From positions 42,562,197 through 42,626,196 of the forward strand of contig CM063113.1 in the NCBI GenBank assembly GCA_031841125.1: a stretch of 64,000 nucleotides of DNA, written 5' to 3'. Numbering within the stretch: the stretch's first letter is position 1; each line of letters starts with the position of its first letter. The DNA is from Acanthococcus lagerstroemiae (taxonomy: Eukaryota; Arthropoda; Insecta; Hemiptera; Eriococcidae). Below are positions 44,548-56,449 of the stretch, one piece after another. A model generated the notes under the pieces. That model had not been told where the DNA came from. It made no database searches and worked only from the letters and a program-made list of their open reading frames with translations. The position numbers and the translations under genes were made by a program.

Positions 44548-45762
44548 CTGCCCTCTCCTTAAGCCTGGACGTCCCGGCCAGGCTCCAGATCTTCGACATG
44601 GTCGCCATGCCAGACTGCCCATCGGTCAAGGTGCACGACTTTGGCTTGTCCACCACCAAGTTTTTGAATCCGGTACACAACATCGTGATGTATGGTCCTT
44701 CACAATGAATCTGTAGCTTCGGGTTTCTCCCTCTCCTTCGTTGCGGATTGTAAAACCAGACACGGTTCTCAGCCTGGAAGCCGACCTCGTTGGCCCTGAT
44801 GTCATAGCGAGTTTTCATTTGATCGCTGGCAATTCGCAAATGATTACGAACCATGCGATGAGTTGAATCGAGCTTTTCCCTCAGTTGGCTAACGAACTCG
44901 TCCACCAGTTGCGGCTGTTGGGGTGGACTTCCAAACTCCAGATCGCCTGGTAATCGTAGCTCCCGGCCAAAGACGACCTTTGCGGGAGTGTGCTGCGTAC
45001 TCGCATGGATGACTGATCTGTAAGCCAACAGGAACAACGGGATGTGCTGGTGCCAATATTGTTGGTGCTCGGCAACAACTTTAGGCAGGTATTTCTTAAG
45101 CGTTCGGTAGAATCGCTCAGATTGCGGATGCAGCGGAGTAGTTTTCATCTTCCGAATCCCCAGAAGCTGGCATACTTCTTCGAATAACTTGGATTCGAAA
45201 TTTTTCCCCCGAGTGGGACGCCATAACGTGTGATCCAGTTCTCCGTCAGCGTCTTGGCCACTACCTCTGCATCCTGTATTGCCATTGTGTATACTTTAGG
45301 CCATTTACTGAAGTAATCGCCTACACACCGTACATACCGGTTTCCAGCATCCGAGATCGAGAATGGTCCTGCAATATCCAATGCGACCCGTTCAAATGGA
45401 TATCCGACGTTGTCCTTCTACATCCTCCCGCGAGACCGAGTTTGTGGGCCTTTCACTGCAACACAAGTTGTGCAGCGGTGGCACCAGTCTTCCGCATCCT
45501 CCTTGTACATCGGCCAGTAAAAGCGCTCTCGAATCTTCGCTAGAGTTTTTATGGTGCCCAGATGCCCTCCGAACACTTCGTCATGTACAACACGTAGGAT
45601 TTCCGGAACCTTCTTCCATGGAACAGTGGTCTGCATTTGCACTGTTGTGCCATCTTCCGACTCCCAAGCGCGCACCATAAGGCCGTCACTAATGCGCAGC
45701 GAGTCTCCGACTGAGCCCACAGAGCTTTCAACTCTCGTGGCTGATTCTAAATTTCCTGCCAC
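44480..45762 (-). pseudogene. Gypsy integrase region
   Basis: The zinc-binding H2C2 motif is visible in 45762-45418 (VHDEVFGGHLG, then CHRCTTC). The core starts MDIAGPFSISDAGNRYV with the first catalytic Asp in context and continues to WITRYGVP, but the expected segment with the second Asp is missing there (GVP joins directly to LGGK). The third block HPQSERFYRTLKKYL is shortened. The C-terminal part 45148-44480 is open for 222 codons and runs into the LTR. The missing Asp and frameshifts show it is dead. Confidence 0.85.
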
Positions 45763-46514
45763 AGTGGTCTCTCGCCTGCTTGCTTGGCTCGTAGAATCCG
45801 ACCAACGACTTCATCCTCCAGCTGATCTTTCTTCAGTGCATCAGTAGACTGCAGCAATACCCGCTTAACAAACGCGAGTTCCTCCTTCTCCAGTCGCTGA
45901 CAAGCCCGGCAGTCTGCTGGGCATGGTCGCCTCGACAGTCCGTCCGTATTTCCATGGCTTTTGCCTTTCCGGAACTGTATTTGGCAGGAATACTCCTGCA
46001 GCTGCTGAAGCCACCTCGCGATCTGTCCCTCCGGATATTTGAAGGACAGGAGCCAATGTAATGCCGAATGGTCAGTCCGGAGAGTAAATTTCTGGCCATG
46101 GCCATACAGATACTTGTGGAACTGGCACAAAGTCTTGACCACAGCAAGGAGCTCTCTCCTAGTGACACAGTAGTTCCGCTCAGGCCGTGAAAGAGACTTA
46201 CTGTAGTAAGCAATGACGCGCTCATTCTCATCTTCCAGCTGGGCAAGTACGCCTCCAATGGCTGTGTCGCTGGCGTCTTGTGTCCACAACGGCTGCTCCG
46301 GCTTTGGGAAAGCCAAGACTGGAGCTGTACACAACAGCTTCTTCAACTTCTCAAAGGCTTCTGTGGACTTATCAGTCCAGAAAATTCCCGGCGATCTTCT
46401 GTTAGCTGATGCATTGGTCGGGCAATGCCAGCAAAGTCTCGGATGTACCTTCGGTAATAGGAACAGAATTCGAGGAAGCTCCTGGTCTGACACTTGTCCA
46501 CTGGAACGGGCCAC
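45747..46514 (-). pseudogene. Gypsy RNase H region
   Basis: After the RT thumb/connection, TQDASDTAIGGVLAQ gives the first acidic residue and core strand, followed by VIAYYSKSLSRPERNY, TRRELLAVV (Glu), FTLRTDHSALHWL (Asp) and ARWLQQLQEY, then GNTDGLSRRPC. All of these are standard gypsy RNase H/tether motifs. The frame is open for about 255 codons, the best-preserved part of the element. Confidence 0.85.
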
Positions 46515-47086
46515 TTTTCCACTGCAGATAGCTTATCTGGATCTGTCCGGATTCCTTCCTTGGTGATGATGTGGCCCAAAATCGTACCTCCTCCTGGGCC
46601 AGGGAACATTTCTTCGGCGACAGCTTCAACCCGGCCCTCTGGAACCTGGATAACACCTGTCTGACCTTATCTAGGTGTTGCTGCAGGGTGGATCCTCCAT
46701 AATCATCGAAGTACACTTGACAGATCTTGCCTAGTAGGCCTCGCAGCACTGTCTCCATTAAACGCTCAAATGTAGCTGGCGCATTACACAGTCTAAAGGG
46801 CATCACTGTGTACTACCAGAGTCCGGAACCAGTTGAGAATGCTATCTTCTCTTTATCTTCTGGATGGAGGACCACTTGGTGGTAACCACTCTTCAAATCC
46901 ACTGTCGTATACCACTCGCTTCCACCTAGTAGATCCAGTGTGTCGTCGATCCGCGGCAATAGGTAACTGTCTTTCCGAGTTACATACATCATAACCACGT
47001 TGTACCATCCCTCTTTGGTACCAGCACAATGGGGGTTGTCCATGGACTTGAAGATGGCTCGATAACACCCTGTCTGTGCAGGTCAT
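46343..47086 (-). pseudogene. Gypsy reverse transcriptase palm, frameshifted
   Basis: Blocks in order: DSYLLPRIDDTLDLLGGSEW, TTVDLKSGYHQV (motif A with the catalytic Asp), IAFSTGSGLW, MPFRLCNAPATFERLME, VYFDDYGG (motif C FDD kept; a few residues after it are lost), LKLSPKKCSLAQEEV, GHIITKEGIRTDP and FCSYYRRYIRDFA. At least three frame changes occur. Confidence 0.85.
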
Positions 47087-47548
47087 TGATGATCCAGTTG
47101 ACTTTCTCTTGTCTTACCAACGGAACTCTCCGCGGACGCTGCTTGATAGGCAGACTGTCCCCAGTATCAATCCGATGTTGCACCAATTCTGTCCGGCCAT
47201 AATCATCGCTGTTCTCGGCAAATATCTTCCTGAAGTCCTTCAGAAGAGCCTCCATCGCCTTCCTCTGCGACGGCTTCAAATCCCGGATTTCACCTCTGGC
47301 CCACTGGTCGAATTCCGATGATGTTGTCTCGTCTCTTGGCGTTGAGATGACCTGTCTCTTCGGTAGTTTCCTGGCTTTGGTTTTATACATCTGTCTGGGC
47401 CCAAGGTTGGCAGCCATTTCGAACATTACGACCCGGTCTCGATATTTTAGGGTCTGCTGTTCAGGGCCGATGATCAGCCCATGCTGCACTATCATATCCC
47501 AGCCAATGATTGCAGCATCTTGTATGTCGGCCACAATAGAACATTTGC
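46989..47548 (-). pseudogene. Gypsy protease end and RT N-terminus
   Basis: VADIQDAAIIGWDM is the terminal strand of a retroviral-type aspartic protease; the DTG active-site part is missing. Downstream come EFDQWARGEIRDL, HRIDTGDSLPIKQRPRRVPL and GVIEPSSSPWTTPIVLVPKRDG, the start of gypsy RT. The ATG at 47570 lies in repeat X sequence, so the apparent start of this frame is a fusion artefact and not the native start. Confidence 0.85.
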
Positions 47549-47760
47549 TATCGGATTCAGCTTGTGACATTGGAAAATAAGTCTTTTGCTTTCAACTTTT
47601 AGATTTTAATAAAATGTTCAACTTTCTCAAATTTCAGCTACCAGGTCAAATAGAGAATCTAATAAAAACAGAATAGTCTCAACATTTGCCACCGACTTTC
47701 AGGTTTTCGAAATGTCTTTCACATTTCAGCTTTGTTTCAACCTTTTTCAGATAACATTAT
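47549..47760 (-). repeat. Repeat X, partial copy fused to gypsy pol
   Basis: On the minus strand it matches 29883-30135 (AACATTATCTGAAAAAGG to GATAGCAAATGTTCTATTGT). The match ends abruptly where gypsy protease coding sequence starts. The rest of X is absent. Confidence 0.75.
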
Positions 47761-47831
47761 TTGATATTCAGCTTGAAACCGTTGGCTTTTGACTGACTAG
47801 TCTCTGGCAGGAATCCAGGGTACTCCATTTT

Positions 47832-48105
47832 CAGAAACGAAATTCGACTTTCAGTTTGGAGAGGTGGAAAAAAAATTGCCGACAAATATTTTTTCTTAAC
47901 TGAAAATTCACCGACAAAATTTTTAAGAAATTAAAAAGTTTGCTTATTTTTTTAATCGAAATATTTTTTAATTGAAAGAAAAAACAAAAATAAACAACCA
48001 TTCATAAAAAATGAAAAATTCAAATGAATCGTTTCAAAATTTGCCGACTGCCAAATTATTGGGGACCGTTTCAACCCCCCACATCCCCCTATAGTTTCGT
48101 CCCTG
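47832..48105 (-). repeat. Repeat M, reversed complete copy
   Basis: On the minus strand it runs from CAGGGACGAAACTATAG (48105) to ATTTCGTTTCTG (47832) with all family landmarks. It is adjacent to the X-linker word AAAATGGAGTACCCTGGATT, exactly as at 29811. No 8-bp duplication directly flanks it. Confidence 0.8.
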
Positions 48106-49150
48106 GATGATGGTCATCCGCGCATACTTACGGTTTTGATAGCTTGGCAAAGGCGTGTCCGAACATTTATGTGGAGAGGCGTACACACGTTTGCCACCAG
48201 GGAAAGGACTGTCCAGAAAATAGTAGTTCTATTCAGTATCCTCACATCTAGATAAGTGTTTTAATCTCCAACCCCCATCTCACCCTTCACCCACCAATCA
48301 AAATATGTTTGTGTCTTGAAATCCTTCAAAAGGTAAGCCAACAACTATTCGGACATGTTCATCGCAATAAGAAGACGTCTTTGATGAAAGTTTTTGTTGC
48401 TATCTTATTCTTCGAGCCCCCCCCCCCTCCATTACATTATCAGCATTTTTTTTCTCTTTTTTTTTTTGGCGGAACTCTTCTCTCTCCATCTTTATCAGTA
48501 ATTCTCAATCTGATACGATTTCTGAACACCTTCGATTTGATTCCGGCACTGATGAAACTAATAAAACAAGCTGAAACAAGCGTCGCATCGTGTTTAGCAC
48601 GGGAAGAAAAAACGCACATAAGCCTTCGTAGGGTAAATAAGGCGTCGGTTCCGATAAGTAAGCGTACTAGCCCGACTTGTGAATCATAAGTGGGGTAGAG
48701 AGTGAACACTATCTCCGGGGGTTGTAGTCAGTGAAGTGTAGGTAACCGCTTATGTCATTTACTTGTATTTTCTCCGGCACTTGTTTCCGATGTTCCACTT
48801 CGTTATTGTGCGTACGTATACGTCGCGCTAACAGGGTTAACTTTTAAATTCGGCCTTATCGAACGCGAACACGAACACGGTTTCAAAATAATTGCACTGT
48901 CGCCTTCATATCCTTTTCCTCGTAACTCCTCCAGAGAAGCGTATAATCGCGACTGGCCTGAATCGTTTAACGAGTGGAGGGCGAAAAACGTATTAACGAA
49001 GGTGGACTTCGATATTTTTGGCGCATTCACCTTGCTTAAGAACTTTGTACGCAATTGAATCGGCCTTCGGAGAAATCTGATGAGTAGCCTGGTGAAATTT
49101 CTCTATACATTTGAAATAGCCCCCTTCATCCTTTGGGGGAAAACTTCAAC
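48106..49150. other. Non-coding DNA, no gene recognised
   Basis: A C13 run near 48419 and T runs. The 126-codon frame at 48309-48689 is Pro/Phe-rich because of these runs and has no recognisable domain. Confidence 0.4.
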
Positions 49151-49154
49151 TGAT

Positions 49155-49620
49155 AAGACATGACGACATACTTTGCTATCATGTCTTATTATTTCTTTCC
49201 TTCCCGCCCCCCTCCTTTACCCCTCCTGAAAATGTCTAGTTGGTAAGACATAACGACATATATGAACTATTATATCTTTATTATGTCTCACTATGTCTCA
49301 TTATGTCGTATTATGTATTAGATCCTATTATGTCTTATTAGGTATTTCATTTATGTCTATATCTTATTGTATCTTTATCTCAATAAGCCTTAATTTACGT
49401 TTATGACATCTTCTGTCTTGAGGTCATAAAGACATCATATGACAAATTTGACCCTTTTCCTCATTCTGATATAAAGCATATACCTTCTATGTCTTTTATG
49501 TCCTATGCGACCCCATATCTAAGATGAACAATTCTGTGACATAAAGAGACAAGATATAAGGCATAGATACATGACGTCGTAAGACATAAGGTATGACAAC
49601 ATAGGACGTAGACATATTAG
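49155..49620. repeat. Field of TTATGTC / GACATAA words
   Basis: The left part (about 49185-49420) is dominated by TATGTCTTATTATGTC-like words, the right part (about 49500-49620) by their reverse complement (GACATAAAGAGACAAG, AAGACATAAGG). The two halves could pair imperfectly. Non-coding, no clean period. Confidence 0.6.
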
Positions 49621-52600
49621 CTGAATGTCATCATCATTATCATCATCACTAATCCCTGATCATAAGCGTGTCTGGACTTTCTGAGTAGGATGTGCCAAAA
49701 GCAGGATTGTCCACTCCTGCTGATAGGTTGGAAGAGAACGTCCCAAGCTGATAGCGATATTAAAATTATATTTTCAGCAGTCAGTGTTGCAACTTTGGCA
49801 CATTCCAAACTTGACCAAGGATTGGCTCTAATTTTTAATGAAAATGAAAAATGAATAATATTTTATACTATCGTGACTATATTCGTGGAGGAAAAAAAAA
49901 TGCCTAAGCACACTCGGCACACCTGGCAGACACGCCTATGCTTCTGATCATAAGCTTCTATAATAGTTCTGTTTTTTATGATAAATTTCCATGGAAATTG
50001 ACACGGATAGAGCGGGGAAAAAAAGAAACGTATTATACAGAACCAGAAATCACGGAGAAAGACAAGAATAATAAAATGATCGAAAAGTAAATGACCAAAT
50101 ACGCACAAATACAGAGAAGATACAAAAATTATTTGGTTGGACGTGGAGATTGTGTTGCGAAAATCCAAAGTCCTGTATTTGTGCAAATTGATTTTTCTCT
50201 ATTTTCATCAAACACAGGACAAAATGGCAAAAATTATTAACAAAAAAAAATGAAAAGAAAACAGGAGAATTACAGAATGAGATAATAAAGAAAAAAGGAA
50301 ATAGTTGAAAGACTGAAAAAATGGAATTGGCCAAGATTGACTGTGACTACAAGTGAAAAAATAAGAAGAAAGACAAAAATGGTTAATGAAGATAAAATAG
50401 GGCAAAAAACAGAAAATCAGCAACAAAAATAGGGACAAGGATGAAGAGAAATAAACGGAGAGAAAGAAGAGAGATACAAACAAAAATTTAAAAAACACGA
50501 AAAGACAGAAAAAATGAATATAACCAACAGAAGAGGAATAAAAATTACGAAAAAAGGGAAACTAACTGTAGATTCCCATGAGATGTTTACTGAGGCATTA
50601 TTGAACTTTTTAAATTATTATTATCGAATCACGGAGCTACACTCTTAGGCTGTGGGCTCGGAAAAGGTTGTTGTCGATATGTTACAGAGAGGTATCACGC
50701 AGCGGAAAGTATAAATCTTGGAAGTTAAAATAAGTTGTCTGAATCTGAATGATTTATTCGAGTCAAAATGTGTCCAAGCACGAATCTGACTGAATTAAAA
50801 TCGAGTTCATCAAGGAATGTGCAGAAAGTGAGAGGCAGAATAAACTACAAACAAACAAAACAAAACCGTAACAGAAGAATCAGGAATAAACAAAATACCT
50901 CCCTTTTCTCCGAAAAGTTGGTAAAAGGGAAAGTACATAACAGAAATATTGAATGAAAAGGAAGAAAAATGTATAACATGTAAAAAATAAAGAAAGGCTT
51001 AGTTACAGAAAACAGTAAAATTGAAAATGACAGAAAAAGAAGAAATCTTACATAATTTTATCCCAGAATTATTTCGAATGGCCTCACCTATCAACTCTGA
51101 ACCTCCTTGACCCCTCAAAGTATGACTCCAGGGGAGAAATATTATCAGATTTGTCTCACATTATCAGTTTCAATCAACTACTAGTGCAATAAGGAGTGCT
51201 TTTCTAAAACGCATCAAGTTCATATTTCTAAATTATGCAGGAAGCACAAAAAACTGTTTGAAAACCTCATTTTGATTTTTATTCCTTCGATTTTTGACGG
51301 ATACGACTCAGAAATTTCATTTTCAAAATTCAAAAAGTAAGTAACAACAGAAGGGAAAGAGAGAAAACAGTTATCAATAGGAGAAAATGAATTGGCAGAA
51401 ATAACTAATTAACCGGAATGAATTCGTTGATTAGATGTGTGAAAAAACTGAAATGAAACAAAAGACAGAAAAGACAACATGAGACAGCAACCTAATTATG
51501 GGTTTTTCTTTTCAAGACCAACTGACTTGGAGGTATTTAGCTGCAGGAGTGAAATAGGTAAATGTGATGTATATATGGTTGTCTACCAGTCATGAAAGTC
51601 ATGAAAAAGTCATTAATTGAAATCAGTGGTCATGAAAGTCATGGAAGTCATGAAAAAGGCATGAATTCAATTGTATATTTCATTTGCGTCTTCCCAAAAA
51701 TCATAAATTCTCTCTAAATTCTTCCGGAAAAATGAAAAAATCAAAACCTTTTTAAATGTGAACTTAAAAATATTAGCAAAGACATTGAACAAATATCACT
51801 GAACTGTCAAAATTAGTTTTTGTTTTTGCAATTTAGAATCCTTAACACGAGTATTGCAAGCCCATAAAAAATGTTACGGAAAGGTCACGAAAAAGTCATG
51901 AATTTCACGAGTTTTTATTAATTAGGTAGACACTCTCATGTATACATTGAAGATTCTGAACAATATTTTTAAAGTTTTCTCATATCTAACGAAAATTGAA
52001 ATTTTGGTGAACTTTTTGCAGATATATGTACCTTTTATCCGAAATAGGGTACAGGTGCTATAACTCGGCCTACAAAAATCTGGATTTGCGAATGGTCACA
52101 TAACCTATGTTTTGCATTCGTAATAAGTGATATTAACAAGTATGGCGACCCTTAGAATCCAACATAACTGGTTATGTGACCCTGAAATTTGATGTCATTT
52201 GATCCAAACACGGATGTGATCCGAAATGTTAGTTAGGTAAATTTGTTCTATCTTTCTTTTTGCGATGCATTGGAAGCCTGATCTTTCCCCCTTCCTCTTC
52301 CTCTCAGAAAGAGACTCCGGCTGATAAAACATCACAAGATAATCCACTGTTACGTCCTATTACGTCGGATTATATCATTATAGGTATATTCAATCAAAGT
52401 CCCCCCCCCCCACCGGCTCGATCCAAAAAGAGAGGGGGATGAGGACATTGTTGGGAAACCTGAATCCTGGTACAGAGGCGTCGGATGACAAAATGACAAT
52501 GATAATTAACGCACTAGAGGTTCCTGGAAATTCATCCCTGGAAATTCATTCGGTCTCAAGCTACAAGCTTTCCATGGAAAAGGTCATGCTGCAAAATCAC

Positions 52601-52930
52601 TTTTTTTTCAAGAACTAAGCATCGTAGTGGGAACATATTTAGTTTGCTTGTTGGTTTGTTTATTTATTAAAAATTAATGACTATCGATTTTTTTGGACCT
52701 AGTCGGACTCCTATTTACTCGAGATTCTTAAGCATGGGTCCGCTTGACTCGTAGGTTAATACAGGTTGAGTGCCCCCGATGTGGGCCAAAACCAAATAAC
52801 AACAAAATTTCTGTAAAATCCTACTTACTATTCAACAATCTTAAAAAAATTATCACCTGGGTTTGATCCCTTCTGGTGCTCCTAAATGAATTAGATAAGA
52901 ATCACTCTCTAAATCGATTCATTACATTAA
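49621..52930. other. AT-rich non-coding DNA
   Basis: A purine-rich plus strand at 50200-51050 (GAAAAAGA-type words) gives long Phe/Leu/Ser minus-strand frames that are composition artefacts. At about 51580-51932, GTCTACC..GTCATGAAAGTCATG and GTCATGAATTTCACG..GGTAGAC look like an inverted-repeat element of about 350 bp, without a convincing target duplication. No gene. Confidence 0.45.
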
Positions 52931-52940
52931 CACCTATCTA

Positions 52941-53820
52941 AGGGTACGGTGTCCGAATATCGACCACCTTTTTAAAAACCGTCGCCAAATTCGAACCGTT
53001 TGGGTTAGAAACTTCCAAAATTACTTGAAAAATCCCTTCAAGTTTCTAGTTTAAGTACCCAAATGGTTGGGGACCAAAATTTATTTTTTATTTCTTTTAG
53101 CGAAGGAACCCAACATTTGAATTTCAAAATTTGGGTCCCTAATTCTTCCACCTGTAAAATAGGCAAAAATTTGGGTCTCTAATTCCGACCACCTGTACAA
53201 TTGAGAAGAAAACAATCACCCTATTACCTCATAGAAATATTTTTTATATTTCAGACATTTAGACAATAAGTACACCCCAAACAATTTGGATGCTTTTAAA
53301 AACCCTGCTTCTTTTTTCAGCACGCATCAAACCGCAGCAAGCATCACTTCTTTGCTCCATGTCGATCTTTTTGGCTCAGGTCTCGGCATTTCTAGAAGAA
53401 ATCCTCATAAAAATTATCAACAATATCATAACAGCAGGTGGTCGGATTTAGAGCACCCTCCAACAAAAACTTTGGTCAAAAATTCTTTGTGCTTACTGGG
53501 ATAAATTTGTAGAACCGACTATATCATTTGATAAAGAATTATTTCCTCTTTTGAAAGACGTAATTCAAAAAATTTAAAATCAAACATTCCTTCCACGATC
53601 ACAAAACACCAAGGGCGCTGATAAGGTTGGCGACTTCAATTTTCAACTTTTTTTATTTTCTCAACGAGTTTTGGCTTTAGGGATGTCGGGTTGGTCTCAT
53701 TATGTTTTTCTGTGGAAAAGAAATATGAAAAAAAATTTTCCGGTAGATCGCGCCATTAGCCGACGAAATAGGTGGGTGGTCGGATTTACAGCACTGGTCG
53801 ATACTTGGTCACCTTACCCT
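52941..53820. mobile_element. TA-flanked 880-bp inverted-repeat element
   Basis: The left end AGGGTACGGTGTCCGAATAT and right end (reverse complement) AGGGTAAGGTGACCAAGTAT extend into TCGACCA on both sides, a 26-bp TIR with four mismatches. TA flanks both ends (52939-52940, 53821-53822). The terminal word CGACCACC / GGTGGTCGG recurs inside at about 53186, 53436 and 53772. It has no transposase. The TIR start and target resemble the 37524 element. Confidence 0.8.
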
Positions 53821-53829
53821 TATAAATGG

Positions 53830-55190
53830 AGAATCATACGGAAAAAATGAACAATATTTGGTGCTACCCCCTTCGGTGACATTCCGGGTGGTCGAACGTG
53901 CCCCCTTTTCTGAATGGACAAATTTTGATTATGTTTGACTCGGGGCTCTTGGATTTGCTGTTGGTATACGCGGAGCCAGTCAACAGATAACTTTTCGTTT
54001 TTTATGGGTATCGATGTGTTTCTGTGTACCACTGAAGGTACGGTGAACATTTTCGATAATAACGCGGATCATTGCTCCTTCGTTGTCTTATTCGATCGTG
54101 GAAGAATGCGCTGGTTTCTCGGTTTTCGATTTCGTATTTTTATAACTAGATAGTCCCCAACGGCCTTTTTCCATCACTGCGGCGTGAAAATGGGAGACGC
54201 GCCAATCTGCTTAGTCGTGCCTCTTCAAAGCACCTCGCTTTTCCAGTGATCAGAAGTATCTGCGAGTATACCCCTGCCGATTTGGCCCCTCGGATTCTAT
54301 CATGCCACATGCCTACGCCTATAGGTTGAGTACACAGACTGCGCCTCAAGCATCGCTAAATTTTTCATTTTTCACCCGAAATATCCATTCTCGATACGTC
54401 ATATACTTAAAACGATATTAAATTTACGACTGCACCCTGGCATTTGTGCACTAAAATGAGAGAGAGAGAGAGAGAAAACAGCGCTGACAATAAAGAAAAC
54501 ATCAATAATATATCCACACCCCAAAACACGTATTCGTATTTCGATATTTCATTGTATTACAAGCGATCAAAAAATATTATTACGACTATACATAGTATTC
54601 GGCCGTTTTTATAAGAAAAATGATTAGCATTAGTTAAGTGTTCGCTATTGAACCGCTTCCCAGTGACTCCTGTCGCGGCTGGTTATGAATAGATATTCAC
54701 CCTTCTCCAGTTTCAGTAGCTTTTCAAAAGCCATGAATAAACCTTTGACCTCCGGTACAAAGGACCCACTACTGTTAGCATAGCTCGCGTTTTCTCTCAC
54801 TTTTCGACTCTTTGACACTCGACCTATACATTTCGCGTACATTCCTGTTTTTATAGATCGTATATAGGTGTATATATATTTTGCGTCTTTTCAAGATTTT
54901 TTCCTCGAGACTTCTTCAAGAACATAATAGACGTTTAGTGCGTCCCAGCTGACACGATAATTACTTTCCTTCGCATTCGGTATGCGTGCTGGGCATGTAC
55001 CGCAATGCTCGTCCCGAAAAGGCTTTGGCGATCACTGATGATTTTTTTTTATCGAACACTCAACTCCGGCTGCTACATCTTTCGCCGTATATTATATATT
55101 ATGTTATAATCGCTCTTATTCGTACAAGAGGCTGTGCATTGATACCTTCACCGACAAATAAAATCGAAGAGGATTCAAAGGTATTATAGC
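53830..55190. other. Non-coding DNA, no gene recognised
   Basis: A short (GA)n lies near 54459-54475. Frames of 60-76 codons lack domains. No RNA gene recognised. Confidence 0.4.
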
Positions 55191-55261
55191 ATTTGCAGAC
55201 GTGCGCTGCGAATCCATCGCCAGCGTACGATTCGTATTTTCGAAACTACTACATATATAAA

Positions 55262-56445
55262 CATATAATACGAAGTATGAGAATAACAGCTAATCGACGA
55301 ACCGTGAAGTTGAGTATATTCAGCTCGCAAGAATACAAATTAGCAGTACATGTGTACTTCGGTGTAGAACCTGTTTGGACACCAGCCACTGGGCTGCCTG
55401 AATCCTTGCTCTCCCTTGTAGTCCAGTCCAAGTACGCATCATGGACGAGGAAATTGACGAGAAACTGAAATTTGATACGAACAAATTAGCTTGTGTACTT
55501 CGGTTTAGAACCTGTTTGAACATCAGCCATTCTGGGATATCTGAGCACTTACCCGCCCTTGTAGTCCAGTCCAATTACGCATATTGAACGAGAAAATTGA
55601 CGAGAAACTGAACTATGATACAATAGGGGCAAGGACGTATCGAAGAGTTTTTCCTGGGGGGAAGGGAGGCGGTAAAAATTGTGAAAGTCCCAATTGACCC
55701 AACTCAGAAATCCCAAGTATCAAAGAAAAAAATAAATAAAAAAAACGTTTGACTTGTAGGGTTTTTCCAACTTCTCAATTCCCTAGTATCAAAGCAAAAA
55801 AAAAAAATCTTTGAACTTATTGGATTTTCCCAACTCGCCTGACTGAAGTGGTAAATTTTCTCAACTGCTGAGTGAAAAATTCCAAAATTCCTACAGGGGG
55901 AGGGGACGTTCCTGAATAGGGGGTTGGATGAGAGTACGAATGAACATACTGAATGTTTCAAGAATATTGGTCCCTCGCGTTTTTTCTGCGACGCATAACG
56001 GGTTTTAAGAGGGGATCGAGGAGATAATCTCTCTTAACCGGCGTCTAAGAAGTAATTTTCTCATTCAAATTCTGTAAGGAGTTCAAATTTTGTTTGCCAT
56101 AAATACTACGTATGAGAATAACAACTGATCGCTGAATCATGAAACTGAGTTAATTCAGCTCCCAAGAATACAAAATTAGCAGTATACATGTGTACTTCGG
56201 CTTCGTATAGAACCTGTATGAACACCAGCTACTGAGACGCCTGTACCCTTGCCCTCCCTTCTAGGCTAGTCCAATTACGCATAATGGACGAGACAACTGA
56301 GGAGAAGCTGAATTTTGATACATTAGGTTAGATGACAGTGCCAATGAACATATTGAATGTTTCACGAATTAGTCCCATTCGTTGTATTTTTTTCCAATGA
56401 GTAGCTTGTTCTCTGTTCTTAGGGGATTTAGGGGATAATCCCCTT
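55262..56445 (+). repeat. Three related units of about 220-340 bp
   Basis: Units at 55262-55486, 55487-56045 (split by a MITE) and 56097-56445 share GTGTACTTCGG, TAGAACCTGT, CACCAGC, CCAGTCCA.TACGCA, GAGAAACTGAA and, in units 2 and 3, GAACATA.TGAATGTTTC. Unit 3 is more diverged in places. No shared open frame, so non-coding duplication is likely. Confidence 0.8.
55630..55914 (-). mobile_element. hAT-like MITE, family 1, perfect 8-bp duplication
   Basis: Termini CAAGGACGTATCGAAGAG and GGGGACGTTCCTG belong to family 1 in reverse orientation. Flanks AATAGGGG (55622-55629) and AATAGGGG (55915-55922) are identical. The related unit at 56320 reads GATACATTAGGTTAGATGAC without the insert, giving an independent empty site. 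Confidence 0.95.
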
Positions 56446-56449
56446 TAAA

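Larger units (their letters stand above)
44271..47548 (-). mobile_element. Ty3/gypsy retrotransposon, 5'-truncated and decayed
   Basis: Order on the minus strand: end of protease, RT, RNase H, integrase, polypurine tract, LTR. This is the Ty3/gypsy gene order (integrase after RNase H). gag, most of protease and the 5' LTR are lacking. At about 47548 the pol sequence joins repeat X (shared word TGTTCTATTGT) and, beyond, repeat M; at 44270 it joins another M fragment. Multiple frameshifts exclude activity. Confidence 0.85.

Noticed and set aside
47549..47570. ATG start of the gypsy frame
   Set aside because: These codons are repeat X sequence, present without pol at 3155 and 30105, so the ATG is not the native start.
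51578..51934. GTCTACC-ended element with GTCATGAAAGTCATG words
   Set aside because: Inverted ends are visible, but I could not fix the boundaries or a target duplication, so it is mentioned only within the surrounding region.
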